From assembly GCA_030587365.1 (NCBI GenBank), contig JAUQZE010000021.1, positions 1 through 64,000 on the forward strand: a DNA stretch of 64,000 bases, given 5' to 3'. Shown in pieces: positions 8,932-18,470 of the stretch; the first letter of the stretch is position 1, and each line of letters opens with the position of its first letter. The DNA comes from Candidatus Freyarchaeota archaeon. GTDB taxonomy: Archaea > Asgardarchaeota > Jordiarchaeia > Jordiarchaeales > Jordiarchaeaceae. A program made the position numbers and the translations under genes. Under the pieces are notes generated by a model that was not told the DNA's origin, ran no database searches, and saw nothing but the letters and a program-made list of their open reading frames with translations.

Positions 8932-9621
8932 CTATTCCCAAGGTTTTTTGGCTCCTTTTTCGAACCACTCAACGTGGCGTATTCCCGGTGATTCTTCTGG
9001 AAGGTCTATGTCCATCTCAGGGTAGTAGGCGTGTTTAATCATAAAGTCTATTAGTTCTTGTATGGTTTCCGGGTATGTTTTCCCCGTTTCTTGTAAGTAG
9101 AAGTAGGTTTGTTTTACTTCTGGAAGTATCCAAAGTCTTACGGCTGTTTCCAAATATGAGTAGGGATTCACTCCTTGGGGTAAACTCTGGGCGTGATTAA
9201 TGAATGCTAAAAGTTTTATCGTGATATTGCACATTTCCACGCTTAGCCAATATTTGAGCCATTCAAGATACTGTTCTCTCGGCCTCCCTCCTAGGTGTTC
9301 TTTTGCGTCTATGGGTATCCACTCAGTACAAACACTTTTGAAAAGCTTGGGAAAAAATTCAAACGGTTTGGGATTGAGGCTGTAATAAACTCTGGGGGGT
9401 TTGCTCTTATCGTCCACGCGTCTAATTATATGTCCTTCTTTCTCTAGTTCTTGGCGATATTTAATAAAGGTAGTATTCCCTATCCCCTGACCTTTTACAT
9501 CTTTTTTCCACTCATTATACGTGATCTCTTTTCCATCTCTCGGCAGAAGTTTTAGTATTTCGTGTTTTGGATCTCGCCCACCGTGAATTTTTGGGCGTCC
9601 TTTGTTTTTCTGGTTCATCAT
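8932..9621 (-). CDS. Winged-helix-like hypothetical protein
   Basis: This 229-residue protein begins with a basic segment (KNKGRPKIHGG) and then a likely winged helix (about 20-85): EITYNEWKKDV, TTFIKYRQELEKEGHIIRRV and a beta wing PPRVYYSLN. The C-terminal 140 residues are helical and Trp/Tyr-rich and are not recognised. It probably binds DNA as a local regulator. Two Met codons start the frame; the first is taken. Confidence 0.55.
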   Translation of the reverse strand: MMNQKNKGRPKIHGGRDPKHEILKLLPRDGKEITYNEWKKDVKGQGIGNTTFIKYRQELEKEGHIIRRVDDKSKPPRVYYSLNPKPFEFFPKLFKSVCTEWIPIDAKEHLGGRPREQYLEWLKYWLSVEMCNITIKLLAFINHAQSLPQGVNPYSYLETAVRLWILPEVKQTYFYLQETGKTYPETIQELIDFMIKHAYYPEMDIDLPEESPGIRHVEWFEKGAKKPWE

Positions 9622-10168
9622 TTTTCACTGCTTTTCAAATCTTTTAGAACTATCAAAACAAGACTATCATATATACATTTCATATAATTGAACCTAAAGT
9701 ACATTTTAAAAGTATAAAATACTAAATAGCTAAGATTCCTCTCTTTAGTTGGTAAGAAAGCATGACTGTAATGGTGATTTAACACACACCACACTGCCTA
9801 AAGTATATCAGAAGTGAATCTAACGCAAGAATACCCGACAGTGTCTTATGGAAATCTCATCAGCAACAAAATATTATTTATGAGCACTAGATTTTACCTT
9901 AACTCATAAAAATAATTCACAAGATTTAATCAGAGGAGAAATAAAGGCTAATTAATACGGCTACTTCAGGATAGACGATTTTCCAAAACTAGGTTCGAAG
10001 TATTAGTATAATTCGGAGCTGAATTCGGAACATTCGCGTGATCCAAGCTTGCCGCAACATTTGCAAGGAAATATATAAGCATAAAATCGATGAATAGCTA
10101 CACACTTTGATAATAAACAAAGAAAAACTTTTACTCAGCATAGTTTAACTAATATTAACTTTTGATTA
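9622..10168. other. AT-rich gene-free stretch
   Basis: I see no convincing gene, RNA or repeat here. It separates two minus-strand genes and contains several TATA-like stretches near 9670-9720 that could serve the winged-helix gene. Confidence 0.5.
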
Positions 10169-11215
10169 TTATGGTTCCACTGGACCTCGATATTCGCAAA
10201 ACGTCGTTTTGAAGAGATCAACTATCGTTTCCTTCAGCTTCTTGAAGCGTTGCTCAGAGATTTCATACATTTCGATTTCCAATTTTTTATTACTCTCTCT
10301 TTTTGCAACAGCTTCAGCGAATAAGTAACGTGCATGTAAATCCTCAGGAGGAAAGCCGTATCCAAGAATAATAAACTTCTCTGCCTTAGAAATGCATTGT
10401 ATTAAACAGCGCCATTGCGCTACCAAAAGTTTAAAGAAGTTAAGAACACTCCCTAATTGCAATTCAGGAATGATAATCTCGCTCTTAAACGGCACCGGAG
10501 CAGCAATGCCTGGCTGTATGGTAACATTTAGTTCTGGGCAGGAATCAGTCTCATCCTCTTGCATCGGATAATCAAGTATCTGAACAGCTCTTCCATTTTC
10601 GGGAACTCGTTGTTTCCAGTTTAGAGAGCCGTGAGGCTTACAGAGCAATATTGTATTGTCAATATTCGTATTATCTAACCAGTAATTAGCTATAGTCACC
10701 TTTTTATTAAGCTTCTCTAGAATTCTCTCCGCAAGCAAGTCATAGTTGAATGAAATAACACAATCTCCTGGTCGAAGTTTTTCTATCTCCTTCTTAATTG
10801 TACCATTACCCTCGACAGCATTTTGGATTGCAGGTTCTAACTCGACGCCGTATACATGAGCCACAGCACACCGCAACTCAAAACCTGCAAGCCCCCAAGG
10901 ATCCAAATCCAACTCATAGATTCTTTTCGCTCTAGGTGGTGGAAATGGTGCACCGGGTAAGCTTAGACCCAAAATGTATTGCAATTTCACTCTATTATCG
11001 ATAGCACTCCAAACTTTGTCCAAAGCCCATGAATTTTCAGAGGTATCCGATATTCGCTGCTCTAAAAAGCGTATCGCAGTTGCGAGATATGGATAATTTT
11101 GACTCCAATTGGGCACTATTCTATTCAGATATTGTCCAAAATCCTTAGCAACTGGCGCTTGTTCCCCTAAGGTACCTTTAGATGCACCAGCTCCAAGCAA
11201 AATTACGCATGACAT
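10169..11215 (-). CDS. SIR2-like domain protein
   Basis: The 348-residue protein starts with LLGAGASKG (about 6-14), the NAD-binding loop of SIR2 folds, and has SFNYDLLAE (with the Asn and Asp of the family), the His-containing CKPHGSLNW and a late ILGYGFPPEDLHA segment. This is the SIR2_2 type found in anti-phage proteins, which destroy NAD on infection, rather than the protein-deacetylase type: the zinc-binding Cys pairs are missing. No partner gene (TIR, Argonaute, HerA) is next to it. Lying in an accessory region with nuclease and HEPN genes supports a defence role (inference). Confidence 0.75.
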   Translation of the reverse strand: MSCVILLGAGASKGTLGEQAPVAKDFGQYLNRIVPNWSQNYPYLATAIRFLEQRISDTSENSWALDKVWSAIDNRVKLQYILGLSLPGAPFPPPRAKRIYELDLDPWGLAGFELRCAVAHVYGVELEPAIQNAVEGNGTIKKEIEKLRPGDCVISFNYDLLAERILEKLNKKVTIANYWLDNTNIDNTILLCKPHGSLNWKQRVPENGRAVQILDYPMQEDETDSCPELNVTIQPGIAAPVPFKSEIIIPELQLGSVLNFFKLLVAQWRCLIQCISKAEKFIILGYGFPPEDLHARYLFAEAVAKRESNKKLEIEMYEISEQRFKKLKETIVDLFKTTFCEYRGPVEP

Positions 11216-11366
11216 GGTTACGAACCCCTAATAGCTATTTTAGCCCATATTCCATACCTTCAACCACACTGACTATGTTTACATTAGAGATTTTTCTATT
11301 TAGAGATAGTGGTTGAAGGTGAACATAAATCAATTTCAAAGACAACACCTTCCAATATTATTCTTT

Positions 11367-11594
11367 TCAATGGAATATTTCTGAGAGGGAGCGTCCAAAC
11401 AGTTGTTCCACGACTGCTATTATTTCGCCCTCAGTGAGGCGGGGGTCGAGGATTGCCATGAGGTCGACTCTTTTGCATTTCTTCGTTTGGGCAGATGATT
11501 CTGAACCTGCAGGTTGGGGTGGATGTTCTTCTAACTTTTCTCTCGGGGGGTTTGTACTCAACCTCGATGAGCACACCTGTTTTTCAAAATTCAC
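11367..11594 (-). CDS. Small hypothetical protein
   Basis: A 75-residue frame with a Pro/Glu-rich linker (NPPREKLEEHPPQP) and a C-terminal helix pair (LMAILDPRLTEGEIIAVVEQLF). The C-terminal part looks protein-like. No family recognised; it could be the tail of a lost gene. Confidence 0.35.
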   Translation of the reverse strand: MNFEKQVCSSRLSTNPPREKLEEHPPQPAGSESSAQTKKCKRVDLMAILDPRLTEGEIIAVVEQLFGRSLSEIFH

Positions 11595-12005
11595 CAGTTG
11601 TAGTGCTTAAGCAATCTAAACTTTAAAAATCCATCACTCTAAGCCCGAAAATGTCGTTTGAAAGACCAGCTCAAGAAATATTTAAAGGTGGGCGGATTTA
11701 GAAAGCTCTACACAGCGCTCCCTGAGAATAAAAGGAATCTTATAGATGTGTCGAAATTGTTAGGCAACTTCGCAATTTTTTTAGATATAAGAATGTTGAG
11801 GTTGTTAGGGATTCTCCTGAAATCTCCTGACATTCTTCTAATAGGCACATATTAGAAAAGTTTGAAGAAAAAGTCATAAATTATTTATTCAACACTCTAC
11901 AGAAATATACAAGTTAAGAAATCTCCACCACTCATGGCTTTATAGAGTTAAGGAGTTTCAATAGGAAAAACAAAACATAGAGAGGTAAGGGAGGTAGAAT
12001 GCCAA

Positions 12006-12146
12006 TTGTCGAAAAATGAAGAAGGGAAAAGAGAAAAGGAAATTATCGAAGTTAAGTTGGCTCCACCACCAGAACCAAAAAGAAGAAAGAAATCACCACC
12101 TGAATCAGAGAGAAAAACTGAACTTGAAGAAGATGGAGAAGAATAA
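12006..12146 (+). CDS. Possible small charged protein
   Basis: A 46-codon frame from TTG 12006 encodes a highly charged peptide with a Pro-rich middle (APPPEPKRRKK) and acidic end. It ends 2 bp before the ATG of the membrane-protein gene, which suggests coupling. The frame extends upstream without a better start. Support is only composition and spacing. Confidence 0.3.
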   Translation: MSKNEEGKREKEIIEVKLAPPPEPKRRKKSPPESERKTELEEDGEE

Positions 12147-12363
12147 CAATGAGTACAGGTTATAATTGGCGAGTCACTTTAACTCATTTCGCAAGCATAT
12201 CTGGCGTTTTAGCAGGTTTCTGCGTAGCATTCATAGCGTTGATATTAGGTGGACGCATTGCTGACATTGAAATCTATTATAGTGGACTGACTTTTGGTCA
12301 AATAGCAGTCTTGCTTTTTGGAATTTCAACTGGGTTATTCATTTCTGCAGCTGAACTTTTTTT

Positions 12364-13528
12364 GGTAGTGTCCCTTTTACATGTGTATTTATTAGAGGGT
12401 TTTGACTTTTTTTATCTTTGGTGATTTTTCTTGGGAATCGGTGATCAGTTGTTTTGCCCAAATGAGGAGTGCCCCATGTACGGCAGGGTTGGGGCTGGAA
12501 ACGTATGGGGCTACGGCACGTACGGCAAACAGGGGAGGAGACGCTACATCTGCAAGGCCTGCAGAAAAACCTTCTCGGAGACGAAGGGGACCGCGTTCTT
12601 CAACCTAAAAACGGACACGGAGACCGTCATCAAAACCCTGGCTGTGCTGGTTGAGCGGGGCAGCATAAGGGGAACCGCCAGAGCAACGGGGGTCAAGAAG
12701 GACACCGTCGCCACCTGGCTGAAAAGGGCCGCAGAGCACTCGGAGGAGGTCTCCCAGCACCTAATGAAAAACCTAAAACTAACACAGGTCCAGGTTGACG
12801 AAATCTGGTCATTCATCCAAAAAAAGAGAAAAACCTAACAGAGGAAGAGAAGAAAAGAGGAGACCGAGGAGACTCCTGGACCTGGACCGCCCTGGAAGCG
12901 AAAACCAAGCTCCTCCTAGAGACCCAGGAAGGAAAATGGACCACCGATGAGGTGGAGAAGTTGGTGGGGAAGGTCAAGGAGATGAGCGACGGAAACACGC
13001 CAGTGTTTGTCAGCGACCAGATAGACCAGCTCAAGGAAGCCCTACTCCGAGTCTACGGGCGGCGGGAGAAACCCAAACACCACCAGGGAAGGGGTCGCCC
13101 ACCCAAGCCCAGACTGATCCCTCCCAAGGACCTGGTCTACGTACAGCTGGTAAAGGAGAAGAAGGGCAACCGGGTGGTGAAGACCCATAAACGGCTGGTC
13201 TTCGGAGGAAAAGAGCCTGAAGGGACGAACACCTCCTACGTTGAGAGAAACAACCTAACCGTGAGGCAGAGCATAGCGCGGTTTGTGAGGAAGACCCTTT
13301 CCTTCTCCAAGAGGAGGGAGCAGCACAGGAGCCATCTCAGCTTCTACAGGGCTTGGTATAACCTCGTCAAGCCCCATAAAGCCCTAAGGATCAGGTTGAA
13401 GGAACCGGGAAGAAAGAAGTGGGAGAAGAGAACACCCGCCATAGCAGCCGGGATCACAAACCACATCTGGACACTAAAAGAACTCCTAACATTCAAAATA
13501 CCAATCAACACATAAAGGGGACACTACC
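12364..13528 (+). mobile_element. IS1-family insertion sequence with 8-bp target duplication
   Basis: The 1165-bp element has ends GGTAGTGTCCC (left) and GGGACACTACC (right), perfect 11-bp inverted repeats. It is flanked by direct copies of CTTTTTTT (12356-12363 and 13529-13536), matching the 8-9 bp duplications of IS1. Inside is a two-frame transposase with a slippery run. The element is much more GC-rich than the target gene and has not decayed. Confidence 0.92.
12431..13515 (+). CDS. IS1-family transposase, made by -1 frameshifting
   Basis: The first frame (12431-12838, TTG start) has an IS1 zinc finger (CPNEEC, CKAC) and a helix-turn-helix (RGTARATGVKKDTVATWL), then DEIWSFIQKK. At 12819-12825 lies a run of seven A followed by G; slipping back one base joins to the second frame (to 13515), which carries the rest of the catalytic domain with VSDQ (second Asp) and YVERNN (Glu), then the basic C-terminal end. 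Frames are 2 and 1, the -1 relation used by IS1 InsA/InsB'. The second frame also has an internal ATG at 12952. Both frames are intact, so the element may be active. Confidence 0.9.
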
Positions 13529-14093
13529 CTTTTTTTGGATGCAAAGGAATTTGATGTATTTAGTATTCCAAAGCCGTATAGGGATTTGTTAAAAGAGGAT
13601 TGCGAACAGAGACAGAAGGACTGGGCTGAGTTTGAAAATGGACAGACAGAAAAATGTAGACATAATGAAAAATTGGGTAGATGGTGCTACAACTCTGCTA
13701 TTTTCATCATGTTTGGCGGACTGTTCTTTGCTATAACCCCGTACAATCTTCTCATTGCTATATCAGTTTCTGGTTTCGGAATATCACTTGAATTATGGCA
13801 GCTAAGAAAGCTAGGAATTAAAGAAAGAAGAGACCTTGCTTAAAGTTGGTTGCCAATTCCTGCTGGCGTTTAATCTTCCTAGTCACTTTAAACACTTTGT
13901 CATAACAGTATTTCCGAAACTCTCTGATAATAAATACAAATACACTTGCTTTTTTCTCTTTTTTATTTACATAAATCATAATCGGCTCATCATAATTGTG
14001 CAAGTTTGTATATGTAGATGCCTCTAACCCTTTCTAAAAAAAACAGAAGAGTATCACCAGAGGTCACATTATCATTAGAAACCCCAAACAATT

Positions 14094-14513
14094 TCAATCC
14101 ATTCTTTTGGGTATTAAAGCTCTTAAGAGGCACTGTATTGCATCAACACCTATAACACAACTTCCGTCATCCATACCATCATTCATTCTAGATGTTATAG
14201 TAATAGCATCAGTGTTAGAGAATTTGGCTTCACCAGATACCGGGTGAGTATGTAGTGAAATCTGTCTTTCCTTTTTTAAACAAACTCTTCCATGTGGAAA
14301 GGAGGTTGAAGTGGGCGTCCCAACTTTACCTAATACTAGCTTTTCTATTTTTCCAGTTTTTGGATTAACGCAAGCATATGCGCTAATCTCTTTACCTGCT
14401 TCCTTACTTGCTTCGGATATAGCTTCAAAGAGTTTAAAGAAATCTTGTGCACATGGTCCTTTAATCTCTAAGCCTTTGTCAGTGAACTCTATGTTACATT
14501 TATCTTTTATCAT
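14094..14513 (-). CDS. JAB/MPN-like metalloprotein
   Basis: This 139-residue protein has the motif HTHPVSGEAKFSNTD, that is H-x-H-P followed by S-x-x-D, the zinc ligands of JAMM/JAB isopeptidases. An upstream Glu that would act as catalytic base could come from the strand ISAYACVNPKTGKIE. Members of this fold remove ubiquitin-like proteins or work in defence and sulfur-carrier systems. It stands alone with no E1, E2 or ubiquitin-like gene nearby, so its substrate is unknown. Confidence 0.6.
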   Translation of the reverse strand: MIKDKCNIEFTDKGLEIKGPCAQDFFKLFEAISEASKEAGKEISAYACVNPKTGKIEKLVLGKVGTPTSTSFPHGRVCLKKERQISLHTHPVSGEAKFSNTDAITITSRMNDGMDDGSCVIGVDAIQCLLRALIPKRMD

Positions 14514-15037
14514 AAACTTTCACTTCATAATTATCCATTTGGAACCGATAAAACAATTTCAGTTTCTTGTATTCATCAAGGTCTTTTAAGTGTATTTAAT
14601 TAAATAATTTTTATAAAAGTCTATAGTAATTTTTCTATATTTACCTTTCATATGTTTTCTTGTTTTACTTTTTCTGTTCCGAATATGTACTCTCCATTTG
14701 TTCTTAATGAGGCTAATTCGCTAAATCCCAAGATTTTCAAATTAAAGTCGTCTGATTTGCTGGATAATAAAATAAAAATAACACCTGCAAGTTATCGCGT
14801 TTCAATAAATTTAAGAGAGGCTAATTAAGTTTCTGTACCTTCGTCATGCACTCTAGATTTTCTATTCAAACTCTTTTATGGAGTTGGACATTTCATGCTT
14901 ACCGTGATTAGAAGAGTTCTGCGTGAAGGATTCTTAAGCGGGTAAAATGTCTATCTCCTGTCTGGAAGAGAAAGTGATAGATACACGTAATTTTTATTGG
15001 CGTAGATCCTAAGAGTAATATTATAGGTGGGAGTAGT
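14514..15037. other. Mostly gene-free stretch with a possible gene remnant
   Basis: On the minus strand, 14648-14791 is an open 47-codon frame without a normal start codon; its end reads FSELASLRTNGEYIFGTEKV and looks like a protein C-terminus. It is probably a remnant of a deleted gene. Nothing else is visible; a GGTGGG ribosome-binding-like site lies just before the gene at 15038. Confidence 0.3.
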
Positions 15038-16060
15038 ATGGCCAAAGATGAAATCGGGTTTATTAAAAAAGAGATAGAAAGAAGTGGTTTTCCATTAGAG
15101 ATAGAGATTTCCTCAATCTTAAAAGAAGATGAGTGGGAAGTCCTGCCTTCTTCACCGTATTATGATAAGGATGAGGGGAAGTGGAGAGAGATTGATATAA
15201 AGGCATACAAATCAGCAGAAAGGAGCTCTCAAGGCGGCTCTATTAAGCCATACCGTTTAACTTTAGCATTAATAATAGAATGCAAAAAGAGCGATGAGTT
15301 CGCTTGGGTTTTCTTTCCTCAACCACGAAACGAAGAAGAACTCACACAGGTGACTAACATAGTATCCCTTGATTTTCTGACCGTGGTGAAAAGGCAAAGC
15401 TTGCTTAAGGAAGAGTTTCACCGTACAAAGCTCTTTCCGTTACCTTCAGAACTTCAATTTTTAAACATGGACCGAAGTGTTGTAACTGAAGAGGCAATTG
15501 TAACGCCAGACACTGCGAGAAATATGAAGTTTCTCTCAGAACTTAAGATAATATCTCCAGGAGCTTTTAGACATCTTGCTAGAGAAATGAAAGCTGTAAC
15601 ATACAAAGAAATTAAGCTTAGGAGGGTGAGTAATAAAAGCGCTCCATCCAAAATTTTCGAGGCTATAAATGCTCTTATTAAAGCAACCAAATATGATTTG
15701 ATATTATCATCTAGTGGGATTTATGCCGGAGCTTACCTGACGAAGAAGAAAGCAGAAGCATTGTCAGGGAGAGGAGGACTTGAAATAGATATTTTTCTCC
15801 CAATATTAATCTTTGATGGGAAGCTTTATTCATGGGTTGATGGCAAAGTAAAAAGAGAGAATGAAGTTCTGCTCGAAGGAAGGTGTCATACCAGTTACTA
15901 TTTCGAAAACATGCTGATCAATGTTGTAACGAAGGAGCATTTTAAAAGATTTTTAAGTAGTATCGATGAAGATTTTATTAAACTTGCAGATTGCATTTAC
16001 GAAAACAAAGCAAAGCTAGACGAGCAGACAAAAATAATCATGGAAAGTTCATTGTGGTAG
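15038..16060 (+). CDS. PD-(D/E)XK-like hypothetical protein
   Basis: In the N-terminal 100 residues of this 340-residue protein a nuclease-like core is visible: an early Glu in FPLEIEISSIL, then WREIDIKAYK with candidate metal Asp at about 53, then LALIIECKKSDEF with E-x-K at about 86-88. That order and spacing is the PD-(D/E)XK pattern. The C-terminal part is not recognised. A GGTGGGAG site precedes the ATG. The next gene lies about 100 bp downstream on the same strand, possibly as partner. It may act in restriction or repair (inference). Confidence 0.55.
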   Translation: MAKDEIGFIKKEIERSGFPLEIEISSILKEDEWEVLPSSPYYDKDEGKWREIDIKAYKSAERSSQGGSIKPYRLTLALIIECKKSDEFAWVFFPQPRNEEELTQVTNIVSLDFLTVVKRQSLLKEEFHRTKLFPLPSELQFLNMDRSVVTEEAIVTPDTARNMKFLSELKIISPGAFRHLAREMKAVTYKEIKLRRVSNKSAPSKIFEAINALIKATKYDLILSSSGIYAGAYLTKKKAEALSGRGGLEIDIFLPILIFDGKLYSWVDGKVKRENEVLLEGRCHTSYYFENMLINVVTKEHFKRFLSSIDEDFIKLADCIYENKAKLDEQTKIIMESSLW

Positions 16061-16156
16061 GTTGAATATTTGGGTGCTGAGGTTAACCGGTTGGTAGATG
16101 AACTCGTATCAAAAAAATATAAAGAATAATGAAGCCTAAAAAAGGAGAACATACAA

Positions 16157-17203
16157 ATGAAATTCAGACCAATGCCTAAGGACGAAATTATAAAGTCCAT
16201 AAAAACACTATATGATGCTGACCAGTACACTATCGTACTTATACTTACTGATGGAGAAGCATTATGTGGTACTATTAAAAACAAACTACACTCATTTATA
16301 GGAGAAGAGTGGATTCCTGCCTCTGAACTATGTTTCTCCGAGACAGGCGCACTTGAACTTTATTTTGAAAGCGCACTTGAACTTTCTCCAGATAAAAGTA
16401 TTTCTATATATGTACCTTTAAAGGAAATCGCCGGAATCGCACCTTTACCGTACTCGCAAAAAACAATTGAAAAACACGGACCAATAGGTAAATTACTAAA
16501 ACACACACCTATTCCCCAATTATTATTGAAGTTTCCTATTTTCCGACCAAAAAATTCTGCATATAAAGTGATTCTCCGTGAAACAATTCTAAAGGCATCA
16601 AAACTGAATTTTGATATAAGGGAACATAAGGTCGCTTTTGAATTTAAATTAAATGTTCCACCTTTCGATTTTGGGGACATTCCATTCACCAATAATTGCC
16701 CGTTATACTGCGATTGGGAGTATTTAGCCAGAAAGAGAGGGGGATTAAGCAATATAGGGTTCGGTGTAAGTTTATTTGGATTTGGTGGCAGCGTCTCGGC
16801 AGCACGGTCTCCAAGTTTATGGTCTGAATTTCAAAAGAAGGTTAAAAAGACAGAAGTCTCTTTAAAAGAGGCTTGTGGCGGCTCCGAAGTAACTCTGTCT
16901 GGCTACGTTTCCTTCATCATTCACAATTCAGGTGAAGAGGAATCAATGAAAATGGAGGGGGCAACTTGGATAGGAGCGTTTATCGCAAGCGATAGAATAA
17001 AGTCTGTTAAACAACTTACCAAAACAAGTTGGGTTATCTGCTATTTTAGGGAAGATTCATTTATGTATCCTAGAAGCTTATGGGAGCAAATCGCTGTACC
17101 TATAAAAATATATGGTGAGGTTGTGCCGACACCTTTTAGAGTAGGGGTTGTGGAGGCAAAATGTTTCGTGAAAGCCAGAGCAGCAGCTTATTTGAAAAGG
17201 TAG
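16157..17203 (+). CDS. Hypothetical protein, possible partner of the nuclease-like gene
   Basis: The 348-residue protein is not recognised. The first about 95 residues look like a small beta barrel (YTIVLILTDGEALCGTIKN, then acidic strands and VPLKEIAGIAPL). A Gly-rich hydrophobic patch (GFGVSLFGFGGSVSAA) lies in the middle and the end is a basic mixed alpha/beta region. No signal peptide. AAAAAGGAG precedes the ATG. Being downstream of the PD-(D/E)XK-like gene suggests a two-gene unit. Confidence 0.5.
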   Translation: MKFRPMPKDEIIKSIKTLYDADQYTIVLILTDGEALCGTIKNKLHSFIGEEWIPASELCFSETGALELYFESALELSPDKSISIYVPLKEIAGIAPLPYSQKTIEKHGPIGKLLKHTPIPQLLLKFPIFRPKNSAYKVILRETILKASKLNFDIREHKVAFEFKLNVPPFDFGDIPFTNNCPLYCDWEYLARKRGGLSNIGFGVSLFGFGGSVSAARSPSLWSEFQKKVKKTEVSLKEACGGSEVTLSGYVSFIIHNSGEEESMKMEGATWIGAFIASDRIKSVKQLTKTSWVICYFREDSFMYPRSLWEQIAVPIKIYGEVVPTPFRVGVVEAKCFVKARAAAYLKR

Positions 17204-17532
17204 TGAAGATAGTGGGTAGTATCGGATAAATTTTTTCTAATTTAATTGTAATTAGTTATATTGGGAAAATAGCAAGTTTGATAACCTGTTTATCAAATTC
17301 TTGAATATTATTCTAGCCGTAGATTTATCCAAAAAAATTCTTTTCGTTATGGGGTAAACCTTTTTTTGGAGATATTTAAAAATTTTCGAAGCGTTAATAA
17401 TGCACTTCAAAAGTATACCATAGGTAATATTGAAGGACTTTTTAATGAGTGATTAAACAATTCTGCCATCTTTGCTTTCTTACAAATTTGTAAAACCGAA
17501 TTTCGAAAAAAGAGAGGGAGGGAAGAGTTTGG
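17204..17532. other. AT-rich gene-free stretch
   Basis: Between two genes that run toward each other I see only AT-rich DNA with T-runs (near 17360) that may stop plus-strand transcripts. Confidence 0.4.
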
Positions 17533-17778
17533 CTACACTTTCTTATTAAATCTTATTCTGATTTCCTGACCGCACTTCTGGCAGGTGATAACCTTAGACT
17601 TGCGCCTACGAGCCAGAACATCTTCCACTGAGAATATTAGATAGTGCCCGTCTAAGCATCCTTCTTGGTTAATGTAGTACTCACGACCACAGGTTCTGCA
17701 GGTAAAAACCTGCGTGTCTGTGAGGGGAATTCTTACCTCTACGGTTTGTTCTTCTAGTTCTTCATCAAAAAGGAACAA
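17533..17778 (-). CDS. Small zinc-ribbon protein
   Basis: The 81-residue frame has CRTCGREY and CQKCGQEI, two CxxC knuckles about 43 residues apart, as in zinc ribbons. The TTG at 17778 is the only start in range, but the frame stays open upstream for over 60 codons without ATG, GTG or TTG and overlaps the small gene at 17844-17972 in another frame, so the true N-terminus is unsure. Function unknown. Confidence 0.5.
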   Translation of the reverse strand: MFLFDEELEEQTVEVRIPLTDTQVFTCRTCGREYYINQEGCLDGHYLIFSVEDVLARRRKSKVITCQKCGQEIRIRFNKKV

Positions 17779-17843
17779 GTTACAATCATGTGTCTTGTTC
17801 TTTCTTGTCCAACATTTTGTTCCAAGTTTGTACTCTAGAATAT

Positions 17844-17972
17844 TTAGTGAAGTTTCACCTTTGGGGTTTTTATGAGTTTGCGGGCTTCCTTTATGGCTCT
17901 GAGAACCTCCTTCTTTTTTAAGCGTCTCAATAATTCTCTGTCTTTTTCCTCAAGCGGGGAATTCTGGGTTAT
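17844..17972 (-). CDS. Possible small basic protein with unusual start
   Basis: A 42-residue frame ending KLIKTPKVKLH is strongly helical and charged (DRELLRRLKKKEVLRAIKEA). AAAGGAGGT lies 6 nt before an ATA codon at 17972 that would be the start; no ATG, GTG or TTG is available. The strong ribosome-binding site could instead serve an overlapping short peptide. Low certainty. Confidence 0.3.
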   Translation of the reverse strand: MTQNSPLEEKDRELLRRLKKKEVLRAIKEARKLIKTPKVKLH

Positions 17973-18280
17973 TTTATTACCTCCTTTTGATTCATTTCCA
18001 CTCTATGTTGAGAAAGGTAACTTTTAGAGGCTGAAAAATTTGAAAAAATAGATGATCATTAAATATAAGGATAAGTAGAGGCGAATAATCCTTGCTTTTA
18101 TTTTTGGGCTATCGACTCCAAGGCTTCTTCCTGCCTGTACTCGTATATTTTTAAAATTAGTATCTATAAATGTAAGAAAACAATATTCGAAGAAGAAAAC
18201 CTAGCCTCACTTTTTCCATTGATTTTTGAAACTAACGTCTCCTTTTATTTTTGCCTCTTCAAATCCTCTCGTTTTCTAAT
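17973..18280. other. Gene-free stretch before ahcY remnant
   Basis: AT-rich DNA with no supported feature apart from the strong GGAGG at about 17979-17984 (minus strand). Confidence 0.4.
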
Positions 18281-18470
18281 CAAGCTTTAGCTGTAGGGTA
18301 TGTTGCTAAGAATAGGGATTCGTTATCTAAGATGGGTAGTGTGGTTTTGGGCATTCCTGAAGAAATTGATAAGACTGGCTTGCCTTAAATGTGAGGTATT
18401 GAACCTTGAACTGGATGTTTTGACTCGGAGCAAAATGCATATTTATCAAGGTGGATTGAGGGTGCTTAAG
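18281..18470 (+). pseudogene. Decayed S-adenosylhomocysteinase C-terminal fragment, copy A
   Basis: Read with two frame changes, this DNA gives QALAVGYVAKNRDSL, KMGSVVLGIPEEIDKT and NLELDVLT. These match the tail of archaeal S-adenosylhomocysteine hydrolase (NQxLxVEY, VPEEID, LTxEQxxYL). The DNA is close to the second fragment at 22436-22620 in the same orientation. A full gene is not in the window. It contains indels near 18396 and 18430, so it is dead. Confidence 0.7.

Larger units (their letters stand above)
12149..13843 (+). pseudogene. Membrane-protein gene split by an IS1-type insertion
   Basis: The 5' part (12149 to about 12363) encodes residues 1 to about 71 with two hydrophobic segments (GVLAGFCVAFIALIL and FGQIAVLLFGISTGLFI). 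The 3' part resumes at 13537 with DAKEFDVFSIPKPY, a charged middle and two more hydrophobic segments (AIFIMFGGLFFAI and NLLIAISVSGFGI), ending at 13843. Removing the IS (12364-13528) and one copy of the 8-bp duplication joins CTT TTT TTG GAT in one frame, giving about 174 residues with four membrane segments. So the gene was intact before a recent insertion and is now broken. Function unknown. Confidence 0.85.

Noticed and set aside
11658..11855. 65-codon frame on the plus strand
   Set aside because: It starts with TTG, has no ribosome-binding site, and the second half is a run of Leu/Ile without a protein-like pattern; probably chance.
12431..13515. IS1 transposase as a broken gene
   Set aside because: The break is a -1 shift at a run of seven A followed by G, which is the normal expression mechanism for this family.
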